Positions 38,753 to 47,794 of a DNA stretch of 64,000 nucleotides are shown here, one piece after another. Numbering within the stretch: the stretch's first letter is position 1; each line of letters opens with the position of its first letter. The translations under genes and the position numbers were made by a program. The notes beneath the pieces were generated by a model. The model saw only the letters and a list, made by a program, of their open reading frames with translations. It did not search any database and was not told the origin of the DNA. The stretch comes from Pseudomonadales bacterium (GTDB taxonomy: Bacteria; Pseudomonadota; Gammaproteobacteria; Pseudomonadales; Azotimanducaceae). The stretch covers positions 248,001 to 312,000 of the forward strand of contig JAJDVW010000022.1 in assembly GCA_022825925.1 (NCBI GenBank). Direction: 5' to 3'.

Positions 38753-39601
38753 TTACCTCACCTTGACTCGGTCGAAGTTCGGCGGCCGCTTCTCCATGAA
38801 GGAGCGGACGCCTTCGCGGAAGTCGGGCCGTACCAGGCTCTCGTCCATGAGGCGGGTGGTCTCGTCCATCGCGGGGCCGATGGGCATGTCGATGTGCTTG
38901 TAGACCTGTTGCTTCATGATCATGAGCGACAGGGGCGCCGCCGTGGCCGCGAGCTGGCGGATGTACTCCTTGGCGTCGTCGACGGACTCCCCGGTCTCGC
39001 AGAGACGGTCACCGAGCCCCATCGCGACGGCCTCCTCGCCGCCGATGCGGCGCGCGGTCCAGAGGATGTCGAGGGCCTTCGCGGGGCCGAGCAGGCGCGG
39101 CAGGATCCAGCTCATGCCGTGTTCGGCGACCAGCCCGCGCGCCGAGAACGCGGTCGTGAACTTGGCCGTCTTCTCGACGAAGCGCAGGTCCGCCAGCAGC
39201 GCATAGCTCATCCCGAGGCCGGCCGCGGCGCCGTTGACGGCGGCGATCAGCGGCTTGCGGAGCCCGAGGAGATGGTCGTAGATGTGCGCGAAGTCCTCGC
39301 CCATGTCCGGGTTGCCGGGACTCGCGTCGAGGTGGGAGAGGTCGTCCTCCGCACGCTCGCCGCCGCTGGCCGACAGCGTGTTGAGCGCGTTCATGTCCAT
39401 CCCGGCGCAGAAGCCGCGGCCGGCGCCGGTGAAGACGATGCCCACCACGCGCTCGTCCCGCTCCGCCTCGGCCAGCGCGTGGCGGACCTCCGCGAGCATG
39501 AGGTTGGTGAAGGCGTTCAGGTTCGCCGGCCGGTTCATCGTGATGACGGCGACCGGCTCTTCCACTTCGTAGACAATCTCCTGGTACGTTTCCTGGGACA
39601 T
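38753..39601 (-). CDS. Enoyl-CoA hydratase/isomerase (crotonase) family protein
   Basis: 282 residues. VAVITMNRPANLNAFTNLML, GAGRGFCAGMDMNAL and PLIAAVNGAAAGLGMSYALL give the CoA-binding and oxyanion-hole loops; FTTAFSARGLVAEHGMSWIL contains the usual catalytic Glu position (E in VAEHG). ATG 39601 has GGAGAGG four to five bases upstream; 39613 is an alternative. Hydrates or isomerises an enoyl-CoA. Divergent from the acyl-CoA dehydrogenase, so both probably serve one degradation pathway. Confidence 0.9.
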   Translation of the reverse strand: MSQETYQEIVYEVEEPVAVITMNRPANLNAFTNLMLAEVRHALAEAERDERVVGIVFTGAGRGFCAGMDMNALNTLSASGGERAEDDLSHLDASPGNPDMGEDFAHIYDHLLGLRKPLIAAVNGAAAGLGMSYALLADLRFVEKTAKFTTAFSARGLVAEHGMSWILPRLLGPAKALDILWTARRIGGEEAVAMGLGDRLCETGESVDDAKEYIRQLAATAAPLSLMIMKQQVYKHIDMPIGPAMDETTRLMDESLVRPDFREGVRSFMEKRPPNFDRVKVR

Positions 39602-39666
39602 CGACCTCTCCAATCGGCACAGCCTGTGAATGTACTATATGGCCCGCCTTCTGACGGACCGAAGCC

Positions 39667-40812
39667 ATGCCCATGATTCTCAATGAAGAGCAGAACATGC
39701 TCAAGGACACCGCGCGCGAGTTCTGCACCGAGAACGCGCCCATCGCCCAGTTGCGCAAGTTGCGCGACGACGACAGCCCCGACGGCTATGACCGCGACAC
39801 GTGGCAGTCGATGGCGGAACTCGGCTGGCCGGGTATCCCGTTTCCGGAGGAGCACGGCGGGCTGGCGTTCGGCTACAAGGGACTCGGCGTCGTGACCGAG
39901 GAGACGGGCCGCAACCTTACCGCGAGCCCGCTGTTCGCGAGCGTCTGGGTCGGCGGCACGGCGGTGAACCTCGGCGGCAGCGACGCCATGAAGGCTGAGA
40001 TCCTCCCGAAGGTCGCCGCGGGCGAGCTGCTCCTCGCGCTGGCCCTGGAAGAATCTCCTCGGCACGACCCGTACGGGGTGGCGACCACGGCGACCGCGTC
40101 CGGAGACGGCTACGTCCTGTCCGGCGCCAAGACCTTCGTGCTCGACGGTAACGTCGCGGACAGGCTGATCGTGGCGGCGCGCACGTCGGGCGAAGCGGGA
40201 GACCGGGACGGCATCACGCTGTTCCTGGTCGACGCCGCCGCACGGGGCATCGCGATCACCCGCACGAAGATGACCGACAGCCGCAACGCCGCCAACGTCG
40301 CACTGACGGACGTCGCCGTGGGGGCGGACGCCATGATCGGCCAACTCGGCGGGGGCGCCGACGTCCTCGACCCGACCCTCGACATCGCGCGCATCGGTAT
40401 CTCCGCGGAGATGCTCGGCGCGGCGCTCGAATGCTTCGACCGCACCGTGGCCTACCTCAAGGAGCGGGAGCAGTTCGGCGTGCCGATCGGCTCGTTCCAG
40501 GCCCTCAAGCACCGGGCGGCCAACATGTTCTGCGAACTCGAGCTCTCGAAGTCCGTCGTGCTCGAGGCGCTCACGGCGCTCGACGAGGAGCGCGACGGCG
40601 CGGAAGTCGCGAAGCTCGCGAGCCTGGCGAAGGCGAAGGTGGGCGAGACTTTCCACACGGTGTCCCGCGAAGGCATCCAGATGCACGGCGGCATCGGCAT
40701 GACCGACGAGTTCGACATCGGCTTCTACATCAAGCGCCAGGCGGTGACCGAGCAGACGTTCGGCGACATCAGTTTTCACCGGAACCGGTACGGCGAACTC
40801 GAGGGCTACTGA
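39667..40812 (+). CDS. Acyl-CoA dehydrogenase
   Basis: 381 residues. Three-domain fold: helical N-terminus (LNEEQNMLKDTAREFC), beta middle domain (LALALEESPRHDPYGVATTA, YVLSGAKTFVLDGNVAD) and C-terminal helical domain (YLKEREQFGVPIGSFQALKH, EGIQMHGGIGMTDEFDIGFY). It is FAD-dependent and introduces the alpha-beta double bond. EGIQMHGG is the usual segment near the FAD; I do not assign the base. Shares a 65-bp divergent promoter with the crotonase gene. Confidence 0.92.
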   Translation: MPMILNEEQNMLKDTAREFCTENAPIAQLRKLRDDDSPDGYDRDTWQSMAELGWPGIPFPEEHGGLAFGYKGLGVVTEETGRNLTASPLFASVWVGGTAVNLGGSDAMKAEILPKVAAGELLLALALEESPRHDPYGVATTATASGDGYVLSGAKTFVLDGNVADRLIVAARTSGEAGDRDGITLFLVDAAARGIAITRTKMTDSRNAANVALTDVAVGADAMIGQLGGGADVLDPTLDIARIGISAEMLGAALECFDRTVAYLKEREQFGVPIGSFQALKHRAANMFCELELSKSVVLEALTALDEERDGAEVAKLASLAKAKVGETFHTVSREGIQMHGGIGMTDEFDIGFYIKRQAVTEQTFGDISFHRNRYGELEGY

Positions 40813-40899
40813 GCCCCGGGCCCTCGTCGCTGCCGCCGGGATCGTAGGGGCGGCCCTCGCGTCCGCCCGTGTCGGAACCGAGCAGGGGAGGGGAACGGG

Positions 40900-43503
40900 A
40901 TGAGGCTTGCATCGGTTCGGGGCGGCGCGTTGTTCGCCGCCGGAGTCGCACTCGTGCTCGCGGGATGCGGCGCGGGGCAGCCGCCGGCGGCGGAGACGCC
41001 CGTCGCGGGGACGCCGGGCGACGCGTCCGCCGCGCTACGCAGCGAGATCGAGGACCTCAAGCGCGCCGTCGCGGAGCAACCGACGGACGCCGCCACCATC
41101 GCGTCGCGGGCGCGCGTGCTGGCGGACTGGGTCGATGCGCATGCGTTGGCCGGGCGTCCCAGCTCACCGTTCGCGCCGGACGTGCGCCGCTACGCGACCA
41201 TCCCCCCGACCGGCGAGGCGCTGGTCCAGGCCGGGGCTCGCGTCGATACCCTGGTACGCGAATACCGGTTGCGCGACGAGGAACCGGAGGCGCTCGGCAG
41301 CCTGGTCGCGGACACCGGACCCTTCGTCGCGGGCAGCCTGGCCACGATCACCCAGACGTGGACGGCGGGCAGCCGCGGCATGGCCCGGGGGGGCGCCGTC
41401 TGGGTCGCGCGGCACTTCAACACCGTGTACGGGGCCTTCCAGACGGACGACCCGGCCGCGCAGGACTATGTCACCGTCGCCACCACCGATGCGGACGCGG
41501 TCCTGGAAGCGGAGATCATCATGGCCGGGGGTCCGCACGGAGGCTTCCGCACACCCGAGCCGGCGGTCGCCTTCCGCGTGACCGCGGGCGCGCTCGATCC
41601 GGGCGAGACCGTGACGGTCACCTACGGCGACACCTCCGGCGGCGGCCCGGGGCTGCGCATCACGACCGTCTCCGGCGAGCACGTGCCGATGCCCCTGTAC
41701 GTGGACATCGACGGCTCCGGCGACTGGTTCATGCTGCCGCTGCAGCCGTTCGAGATCGTGGGAGCGGCGGCGACGGGCGTGCACGGGTTCGCTCCCAGCG
41801 TCGTGGCGGCCGGGGAACCGTTCGAGCTTTCGGTGCGCGCCGAGGACGACTGGTACAACCGCGCTACCGGCGACATCCCGGGATTCGAGGTATGGGTCAA
41901 CGGGGAAGTCGCGGCGACGACGGAACCGGGCACCGAGGCGATCCGCATCGTGGAACTCTCGCTCGACGCGATCGGCCCCCACTGGATCGACATCCGCTCG
42001 ATGGACGGGACGATTGTCGGGGAAGCCAATCCGGTCCTCGTCCAGGAGGCCCCGGAGGCGCGCATCTACTGGGGCGACACCCACGGTCACTCGGGATACG
42101 CGGAGGGCATCGGAACGGTCGACTACTTCATGCGCTTCGCGCGCGACGACGCCCGTCTCGACTTCGTGACCCACTCGGAGCACGACACGTGGCTCGACGA
42201 GGCCGAGTGGCGCCTCATGCGGGACACGGTGGCGCAGTACGACGCGCCGGGAGAGTTTGTCCCGTACCTGGGCTACGAGTGGACCGTCCCCGCGTGGATC
42301 GGCGGGGGCCATCACAACGTGCTCTTCCGCACGACGGAAGGCAGCGAGCTGGTCTCGGCCCTCGAGCACCCGACGCTGTCGAGTCTCTACCAGGGTCTGC
42401 GCGAACGGTACGATCCCGCTGACGTGGTGGTGATCCCCCACGCCCACAACCCGGGCGACGCCCGCCAGTCCGACCCGCTGCTCGAACCGTTGATCGAGGT
42501 CATGTCGATGCACGGCACCTTCGAGTGGTTCATGCGCAACTACCTCCGCAACGGCCACCAGGTGGGCTTCGTGGCGGCGTCGGACGACCACCTCTCGCAC
42601 CCGGGCTACGCCGCGCCGAGCCGCAACTCTCTCGCGCAACGGGGCGGCCTGGGGGCGGTGTTCGCGCCCGAGCGCACGCGCGATGCCATCTTCGATGGCA
42701 TGAAGGCGCGGCGGGCCTACGCGACGACGGGAGACCGCATCATCCTCGACGTCAGCCTGAACGGGGCGGGCATGGGCGAGCGCACCGCGTTCGCCACGGA
42801 ACGGACGGTGAGCGGTCGCGTCATCGGCACCGCGCCGATCGACACCGTGACCGTATTCAAGAACGACGAGCCGATCTGGACGCGCGATCACCTGACCGCG
42901 ATGGGCGCCGTGGACGACGGTCCGACGACACTGCACCTCGCGTTCCACTCGGACGCGACGCCCCTGCACTGGGGCGATCCGCCGCGGGGGTGGCGCCATT
43001 GGCAGGGCACGGTCACGCTGCTCGGCGGCACGATCGTGGACGCCCGCCTCACGGACGAGTTCAACCCGAACTGGCAGTCCCTCGAGCGCGACGGCGACGT
43101 GCTCCGCTTCCATACGATCACCCGAGGCGATGCCAGCACGCTCGTCCTGACCGTCACGGACCTGGGCGAGGAGGCCATGCTGGCCCTCGATCTCGAGGAA
43201 ACCCGGGAGACCGGCTCGGCGCCGCCGATCTACCGTCCGCCGGCGACCATCGCCGGGAGCAGCGTGCAACTGCCGGTGGCGCAGACCGAAGCCGGGGAAG
43301 TCCGCGCGACGATGCCCATCCCGGATTACGACGACTACATTGCCCTGCGCCGGGTGGCCGCGGGCGTGCGCGACGTGGCGTTCGCGTACACGGACACTTC
43401 GACGCCGCGGCAGGGCGACTACTACTACGTGCGGGTCCTGCAGGCGAACGACGCCGCGGCCTGGTCGAGCCCGATCTGGGTCGGCGGGTACCCGTCCAGG
43501 TGA
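40900..43503 (+). CDS. DUF3604 lipoprotein (1)
   Basis: 867 residues, with lipobox VLAGC (Cys25) after a Met-Arg signal. Long N-terminal beta region, then the metal-site part near residue 390: YWGDTHGHSGYAEGIG (HxH), DFVTHSEHDTWLDE, VVIPHAHNPGD, SMHGTFEWF and AASDDHLSHPG, an amidohydrolase/PHP-like arrangement. DUF3604 proteins are exported and uncharacterised; hydrolase activity is inferred from the His/Asp set. A beta-sandwich C-terminus follows. Its stop overlaps the next DUF3604 gene (GTGA). The domain order matches DUF3604 (3) at 47795. Confidence 0.85.
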   Translation: MRLASVRGGALFAAGVALVLAGCGAGQPPAAETPVAGTPGDASAALRSEIEDLKRAVAEQPTDAATIASRARVLADWVDAHALAGRPSSPFAPDVRRYATIPPTGEALVQAGARVDTLVREYRLRDEEPEALGSLVADTGPFVAGSLATITQTWTAGSRGMARGGAVWVARHFNTVYGAFQTDDPAAQDYVTVATTDADAVLEAEIIMAGGPHGGFRTPEPAVAFRVTAGALDPGETVTVTYGDTSGGGPGLRITTVSGEHVPMPLYVDIDGSGDWFMLPLQPFEIVGAAATGVHGFAPSVVAAGEPFELSVRAEDDWYNRATGDIPGFEVWVNGEVAATTEPGTEAIRIVELSLDAIGPHWIDIRSMDGTIVGEANPVLVQEAPEARIYWGDTHGHSGYAEGIGTVDYFMRFARDDARLDFVTHSEHDTWLDEAEWRLMRDTVAQYDAPGEFVPYLGYEWTVPAWIGGGHHNVLFRTTEGSELVSALEHPTLSSLYQGLRERYDPADVVVIPHAHNPGDARQSDPLLEPLIEVMSMHGTFEWFMRNYLRNGHQVGFVAASDDHLSHPGYAAPSRNSLAQRGGLGAVFAPERTRDAIFDGMKARRAYATTGDRIILDVSLNGAGMGERTAFATERTVSGRVIGTAPIDTVTVFKNDEPIWTRDHLTAMGAVDDGPTTLHLAFHSDATPLHWGDPPRGWRHWQGTVTLLGGTIVDARLTDEFNPNWQSLERDGDVLRFHTITRGDASTLVLTVTDLGEEAMLALDLEETRETGSAPPIYRPPATIAGSSVQLPVAQTEAGEVRATMPIPDYDDYIALRRVAAGVRDVAFAYTDTSTPRQGDYYYVRVLQANDAAAWSSPIWVGGYPSR

Positions 43504-45317
43504 CCGTTTCGGGGAAGCGGCTACTGAAGACCGCGGTCGGGATGTGGCTGGGCCGGGGCGCGGCGCTCACGATGGCGCTGACGGCCGGGGCGGCGGAACA
43601 CGTCTACTTCGGCGACCTGCACCTGCACACGCGCTACTCCAACGACGCCTGGGCCAGCGCCGAGGCGCGGACGCCGGACGATTCGTACCGGTTCGCGAAA
43701 GGCGAGACGCTCGAGCACGTCGGGGGTACCCGGATCCGGCTTAACACACCCCTCGACTTCCTCGCCGTCAGTGACCACGCGGAGATGCTGGGCGCGTTCC
43801 ACGCCCTCGCGGAGCCGGGGCACCCGGACGCGGACAGCGAGATCGCCCGGCAGGTGGCGTCCATGGACCCGGACATGCGGCGCCAGGCGCTGATGGACTG
43901 GGCCCGCTCTATGCGGCACATCGACCCCAACCCGGTGCTGTTCAACCGGGCCCAGGAGGCGGGCGTCTGGCGGGAGATCGTCGATACCGCTAACCGCCAC
44001 TACGCGCCCGGCGAGTTCACCACGTTCGCCGCGTTCGAATGGACGTCCTCGACGCCGGACTTCGGCAACCTGCATCGCGTGGTGGTGTTCGAGGGCACCG
44101 AGGACCTGCCGCATCCGTACTCCCGGGTCGACTCGATCCATCCGGAGGATCTCTGGTCGTACCTCGAGACCCAACGCATGCGCGGCGTGGACGCAATCGC
44201 GATCCCGCACAACGCCAACGTCTCGAACGGCCACATGTTCGCCCTGACCGACTCCTTCGGCGAGCCGCTGAACGCGCACTACGCGGCGCGGCGCACCTGG
44301 AACGAGCCCATGCTCGAGGTCACCCAGCACAAGGGCACCTCCGAGACGCACCCGGCGCTGTCGCCCAACGACGAGTTCGCCGGCTTCGAGCTCTACACCA
44401 GGCTCCTTAGTTCCCTGGCGGGAGAGCGCTACTCGCAGCCTCAGGGCAGCTATGTCCGGGAGGCCTGGCTCAACGGGATCGCCCTGCAGGCGCGATCGGG
44501 CTTCAACCCCTTCCGGTTCGGCCTGTCCGGCGCTTCCGACTATCACTCGGGCGTGTCCGCCATCGAGGAAGACAACCTGAGCGCCGCCAGCGGACCGATG
44601 CGGGGAGGCACTCCCGGGCAGCGCATGGCGCGGCCGGCCGGGGGCATGGTGACGGGCGCGTCCGGGCTCACCGCGGCATGGGCGGACCGGAACACCCGGG
44701 AAGCGATCTTTGCCGCGTTTCGCCAGCGCGAGACGTACGGCACGACGGGCACCCGGATCACGGTGCGCTTCTTCGGCGGCTGGGACTACGAGCCGTCCCT
44801 GACCGACGCGGAAGACCGGACCGCGCGCGCCTACGCGGGCGGGGTGCCGATGGGCGGCGTGCTGTCCGGAGTGCCGTCTGGCGCGGAAGGCAACGCCCCG
44901 ACCTTCGCCGTGTGGGCGGCGCGGGATGCGCGCAGCGGCAACCTGGACCGCATCCAGATCGTCAAGGGCAGCGTCCGCGACGGGGTGGCGGAGGAACGCA
45001 TCTTCGACGTGGCGCTCGGCGGCGAGGGACGGCGCACCTCCGACGGTGTGCAGCCCGTCGGCAACACGGTCGATCTCGCCACCGCGACCTACGAGAACAC
45101 CATCGGTGCCGCGACGCTCGCGGCCGTCTGGGAGGATCCGGACTTCGACCCGGCGTCACCGGCCTTCTACTACGTGCGGGTGCTGGAGATTCCGACCCCG
45201 AGATGGACGCTGTACGACTCAGTCGCGACCGGCGTGCCCCTGCCGGAGGGCGTGCCCACGACCCTGCAGGAACGGGCGTTCACGTCGCCGATCTGGTACC
45301 TGCCGCCGCGGCGTTAG
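43500..45317 (+). CDS. DUF3604 protein (2)
   Basis: 605 residues from a GTG overlapping the previous stop. A membrane/signal segment (MWLGRGAALTMALTAGAA) leads directly into the metal site: VYFGDLHLHTRYSNDAW with His41 and His43, then FLAVSDHAEMLG, VDAIAIPHNANVSNG, HKGTSETHP and GASDYHSGVSA. It lacks the long N-terminal beta region of paralogues 1 and 3, and belongs to a more compact DUF3604 subtype. Conservation of the ligand set suggests an active metalloenzyme in the periplasm. Co-translated with DUF3604 (1). Confidence 0.83.
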   Translation: MTVSGKRLLKTAVGMWLGRGAALTMALTAGAAEHVYFGDLHLHTRYSNDAWASAEARTPDDSYRFAKGETLEHVGGTRIRLNTPLDFLAVSDHAEMLGAFHALAEPGHPDADSEIARQVASMDPDMRRQALMDWARSMRHIDPNPVLFNRAQEAGVWREIVDTANRHYAPGEFTTFAAFEWTSSTPDFGNLHRVVVFEGTEDLPHPYSRVDSIHPEDLWSYLETQRMRGVDAIAIPHNANVSNGHMFALTDSFGEPLNAHYAARRTWNEPMLEVTQHKGTSETHPALSPNDEFAGFELYTRLLSSLAGERYSQPQGSYVREAWLNGIALQARSGFNPFRFGLSGASDYHSGVSAIEEDNLSAASGPMRGGTPGQRMARPAGGMVTGASGLTAAWADRNTREAIFAAFRQRETYGTTGTRITVRFFGGWDYEPSLTDAEDRTARAYAGGVPMGGVLSGVPSGAEGNAPTFAVWAARDARSGNLDRIQIVKGSVRDGVAEERIFDVALGGEGRRTSDGVQPVGNTVDLATATYENTIGAATLAAVWEDPDFDPASPAFYYVRVLEIPTPRWTLYDSVATGVPLPEGVPTTLQERAFTSPIWYLPPRR

Positions 45318-45433
45318 CTGCCCCCCTCCGGCGGACAATTTCCCACGCTTGCCGGCGCTGTTATCCTGTATCTGCCACTTCTGGAGAGCATTAGAGTGCG
45401 ATTCCCGAAGGCGCTCACACAGGCTACCGACGC

Positions 45434-45904
45434 ATGACCGACCGCTTGGAAGCAGGGCACGCGGGGCCGCGCGCCGGATCCGCTCCGCGGCGCAACGGCA
45501 TCAGCAACGAGATGGTCGGCATCCTGGCCATGGGCGTCGCGATCATGGGTGTGTCCCTCGCGAGCTGGACGACGCTGCGCGCGGAGATCTCGGACCTGAG
45601 GGTGGAAGGCGGCGCGAACATGGATCGCCTGAGGTCGGACCTGCAGGGCCAGATGGTGCGGTTACGGTCGGACCTGCAGGGCCAGATGGTGCGGCTACGG
45701 TCGGACCTGCACGGCGACATGGAGCGGTTGCGCTCGAACGTGGCCGCCGACGTGCAGGAGCTGCGGACCGATATCGGCGCGGTGGACCAGGCCGTCCGCG
45801 GGCTGGACGACCGCATGCGGGCCGTGGAGACGCGACTCGCGGTGGTCGAGGCACACATCGGGTCCGCCGCCATCGTTTCGACCGGCGAGGGCGAGGAGGC
45901 CTGA
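45434..45904 (+). CDS. Membrane-anchored hendecad coiled-coil protein
   Basis: 156 residues. A membrane helix (MVGILAMGVAIMGVSLASW) is followed by ~105 residues of coiled coil with 11-residue repeats RLRSDLQGQMV x3, then QELRTDIGAVDQAVRGLDDR. No SD is clear; the 116 bp before it include no gene. The architecture matches the two small proteins at 19412 and 19726. Function unknown; it lies inside the DUF3604 cluster, before the convergent HupE-like gene. Confidence 0.65.
   Translation: MTDRLEAGHAGPRAGSAPRRNGISNEMVGILAMGVAIMGVSLASWTTLRAEISDLRVEGGANMDRLRSDLQGQMVRLRSDLQGQMVRLRSDLHGDMERLRSNVAADVQELRTDIGAVDQAVRGLDDRMRAVETRLAVVEAHIGSAAIVSTGEGEEA
45632..45730 (+). repeat. 33-bp tandem repeat, three units, coding
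   Basis: Units at 45632, 45665 and 45698; the first two differ at two or three positions and the third is more diverged at its end. Each encodes an 11-residue (R)LRSDLQGQMV-type hendecad, so the repeat length fits three coiled-coil turns. Confidence 0.9.
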
Positions 45905-45929
45905 CCTGTCGGGGTCGCGGGACACGAAA

Positions 45930-46895
45930 CTAGAACCCCGCGACGCGGTCGATGACCCAGAAACTCGCGATGCCTCCGAGCCCGTATGCGGCTGCGCGGT
46001 CCAGGTATCTGGAACGCGCCTGGAGCGTGCGGTAGGCGAGCCACAGCACGGCGCCGGTGACGCTCGCGAACGCGATCTGGCCCGCCTCGATGCCCAGGTT
46101 GAACAGGAGCAGCGTCATCGGCACTTCGCCGGGGGGCAGGCCGGTTTCCGCCAGGGCCCCGGCGAAGCCGAAGCCGTGGATCAGCCCGAAGGCGAACGCG
46201 ACCGCCCACGGCGGGGTGAGGCGCGCGTCCTGAACACGGTCGCGGCGTGCGACCTCCCATGCCAGGTACACGATCGAGAGGGCGATGAACGCCTCGACCG
46301 GCGGCCCCGGCACCTGCACCACGTCGAGCACGGTGAGCGCCAGGGTCAGCGAGTGGGCGAGGGTAAACGCGGTGATGGTCGCGACGACGACGCGGATGCC
46401 CCGGACGAGGAGCAGGATGCCGAACACGAACAGCAGGTGATCGACTCCGGACAGGATGTGCCCGACGCCGAGAAGGAAGCGTTCGGCGACGCCGGCCCCG
46501 GGTTCGGCGAGGGGGATCTCCACGAAGGGCCCCGAGACGATGCGTGTCGTGAGGTGGCCGGCGCGGTCCTCGATGCGCACGAGGACGTCGACGATGCCGG
46601 CGTTCGAGACGCCGAGCACAGGGGGCGGACCGTCCAGGGGGCAGCCGATGCGCCGCTCGAAGGCGACATGGTCGAAGCGCTCGGCGCGGCGCATCGGGGC
46701 GATGTCTTCGCAGCCCTTGGTCCAGGACAGCGCAACCCCGGGCAGACCGGTGGCGCCAAGCGCGGTGCGCATCGTCAGGGCATAGGCGTGCGAGGCGACC
46801 TCGCGTACCTCGACGATGGCCATCTGCATGTCGTGGGCCAGCGCGGCCGTCCCCGGCGCCAGCACGATCAGCAGCGCGGTCGCGGCGCGGCGCAT
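45930..46895 (-). CDS. HupE/UreJ-2-type membrane protein
   Basis: 321 residues. Signal peptide (LLIVLAPGTAALAHDM), a ~130-residue extracytoplasmic domain, then 6-7 helices with GVGHILSGVDHLLFVFGILL (paired His/Asp), ITAFTLAHSLTLALTVL and GLIHGFGFAGALAE, the HupE/UreJ metal-permease pattern. HupE proteins can import Ni or Co; this two-part form (HupE_UreJ_2) is poorly known. ATG overlaps the upstream foldase stop (TGATG). It could supply metal to the adjacent DUF3604 enzymes; that is inference. Confidence 0.85.
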   Translation of the reverse strand: MRRAATALLIVLAPGTAALAHDMQMAIVEVREVASHAYALTMRTALGATGLPGVALSWTKGCEDIAPMRRAERFDHVAFERRIGCPLDGPPPVLGVSNAGIVDVLVRIEDRAGHLTTRIVSGPFVEIPLAEPGAGVAERFLLGVGHILSGVDHLLFVFGILLLVRGIRVVVATITAFTLAHSLTLALTVLDVVQVPGPPVEAFIALSIVYLAWEVARRDRVQDARLTPPWAVAFAFGLIHGFGFAGALAETGLPPGEVPMTLLLFNLGIEAGQIAFASVTGAVLWLAYRTLQARSRYLDRAAAYGLGGIASFWVIDRVAGF

Positions 46896-47785
46896 CAGGG
46901 CGTGTCGGCGTCCGTGGCAGTGCCCGGGCCGCTCGTGGAGGGTGCCAGCGGAGCCACCCGCACCTCGTAGGAGTCCCGCAGCGCGTTCAGGCGACGGTCG
47001 CGGTCCGCCTCGATCTCCTGGCGTTGCCAGTCGAGATGGACCTGGTCGCGCACTTCCGCGAGCGGTCGTGCTCGCGGAGTGCTGTAGGCGTGGATGCGCA
47101 CTAGGTGCCAGCCGTAGGCCGAACGCACCGGTCCGAACCACTCGCCGATGCCTGTCTCGGCCGCGGCGACGACCGCGTCCCGGAACGTCGTACCGAAGTC
47201 GCCGACCAGCCGCTGCGCGTTCGGCAGGGTGAGCATCTTCGCGCCGTGGAAGGCGTCGTCCGCCACGGACTCGCCGGCCTGCAGTCGCTGCAGCGCGTCG
47301 GCGGCCGCCGTTTCGGCCTCCTCCCCGCGCCGGTCGCGACTGAAGAAGCGGTGCGAGAGGGTCAGCTCCGCCGGGCTTCGATAGCTTTCGCGGTGGGCCT
47401 CGTAGTAGGTCGCGAGTTCGGCGTCATCGGGGACCGCGAGGGCCGCCAGGTCGGCCCAGGCGATCGTCAGCTTCTGCCCGAGGCGTCGCCGCACCACCGC
47501 ATCGCCGCGGTCGAGTCCCATGGCCAGCGCTTCGCGGTACAGCAGTTCCTCCTGCACCCGGGCGTCGACCAGCCGTTCGAGTTCCTCCCGCGTCGGCGGA
47601 CGCCGCCACTGCGCCTCCCACTGGGCCTGCAGCCGGTTCAGTGCATGCCGGTCGATGTCGACGACGCGGTCCCGTCCGGCGCTCTCCGGGCGCGCCCACT
47701 CGTACGCCACGAAGAGCACCGCCCCCAGGACGGCGAAGTGCAGCAGCGGCTCGCGGACGAGCCGGCGGGCGAACGCTCCTGCCAT
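46895..47785 (-). CDS. Membrane-anchored parvulin-type peptidyl-prolyl isomerase
   Basis: 296 residues. One N-terminal anchor helix (LLHFAVLGAVLFVAYEWA), a SurA-like helical chaperone region (LVDARVQEELLYREALAMGL) and a C-terminal rotamase domain (SHRFFSRDR, LQAGESVADDAF, GEWFGPVRSAYGWHLVRIHA). It would help fold exported proteins. It is co-translated with the HupE-like gene and lies ten bases downstream of a DUF3604 gene, so DUF3604 proteins are its probable clients. Confidence 0.85.
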   Translation of the reverse strand: MAGAFARRLVREPLLHFAVLGAVLFVAYEWARPESAGRDRVVDIDRHALNRLQAQWEAQWRRPPTREELERLVDARVQEELLYREALAMGLDRGDAVVRRRLGQKLTIAWADLAALAVPDDAELATYYEAHRESYRSPAELTLSHRFFSRDRRGEEAETAAADALQRLQAGESVADDAFHGAKMLTLPNAQRLVGDFGTTFRDAVVAAAETGIGEWFGPVRSAYGWHLVRIHAYSTPRARPLAEVRDQVHLDWQRQEIEADRDRRLNALRDSYEVRVAPLAPSTSGPGTATDADTP

Positions 47786-47794
47786 GCGCCCGGA

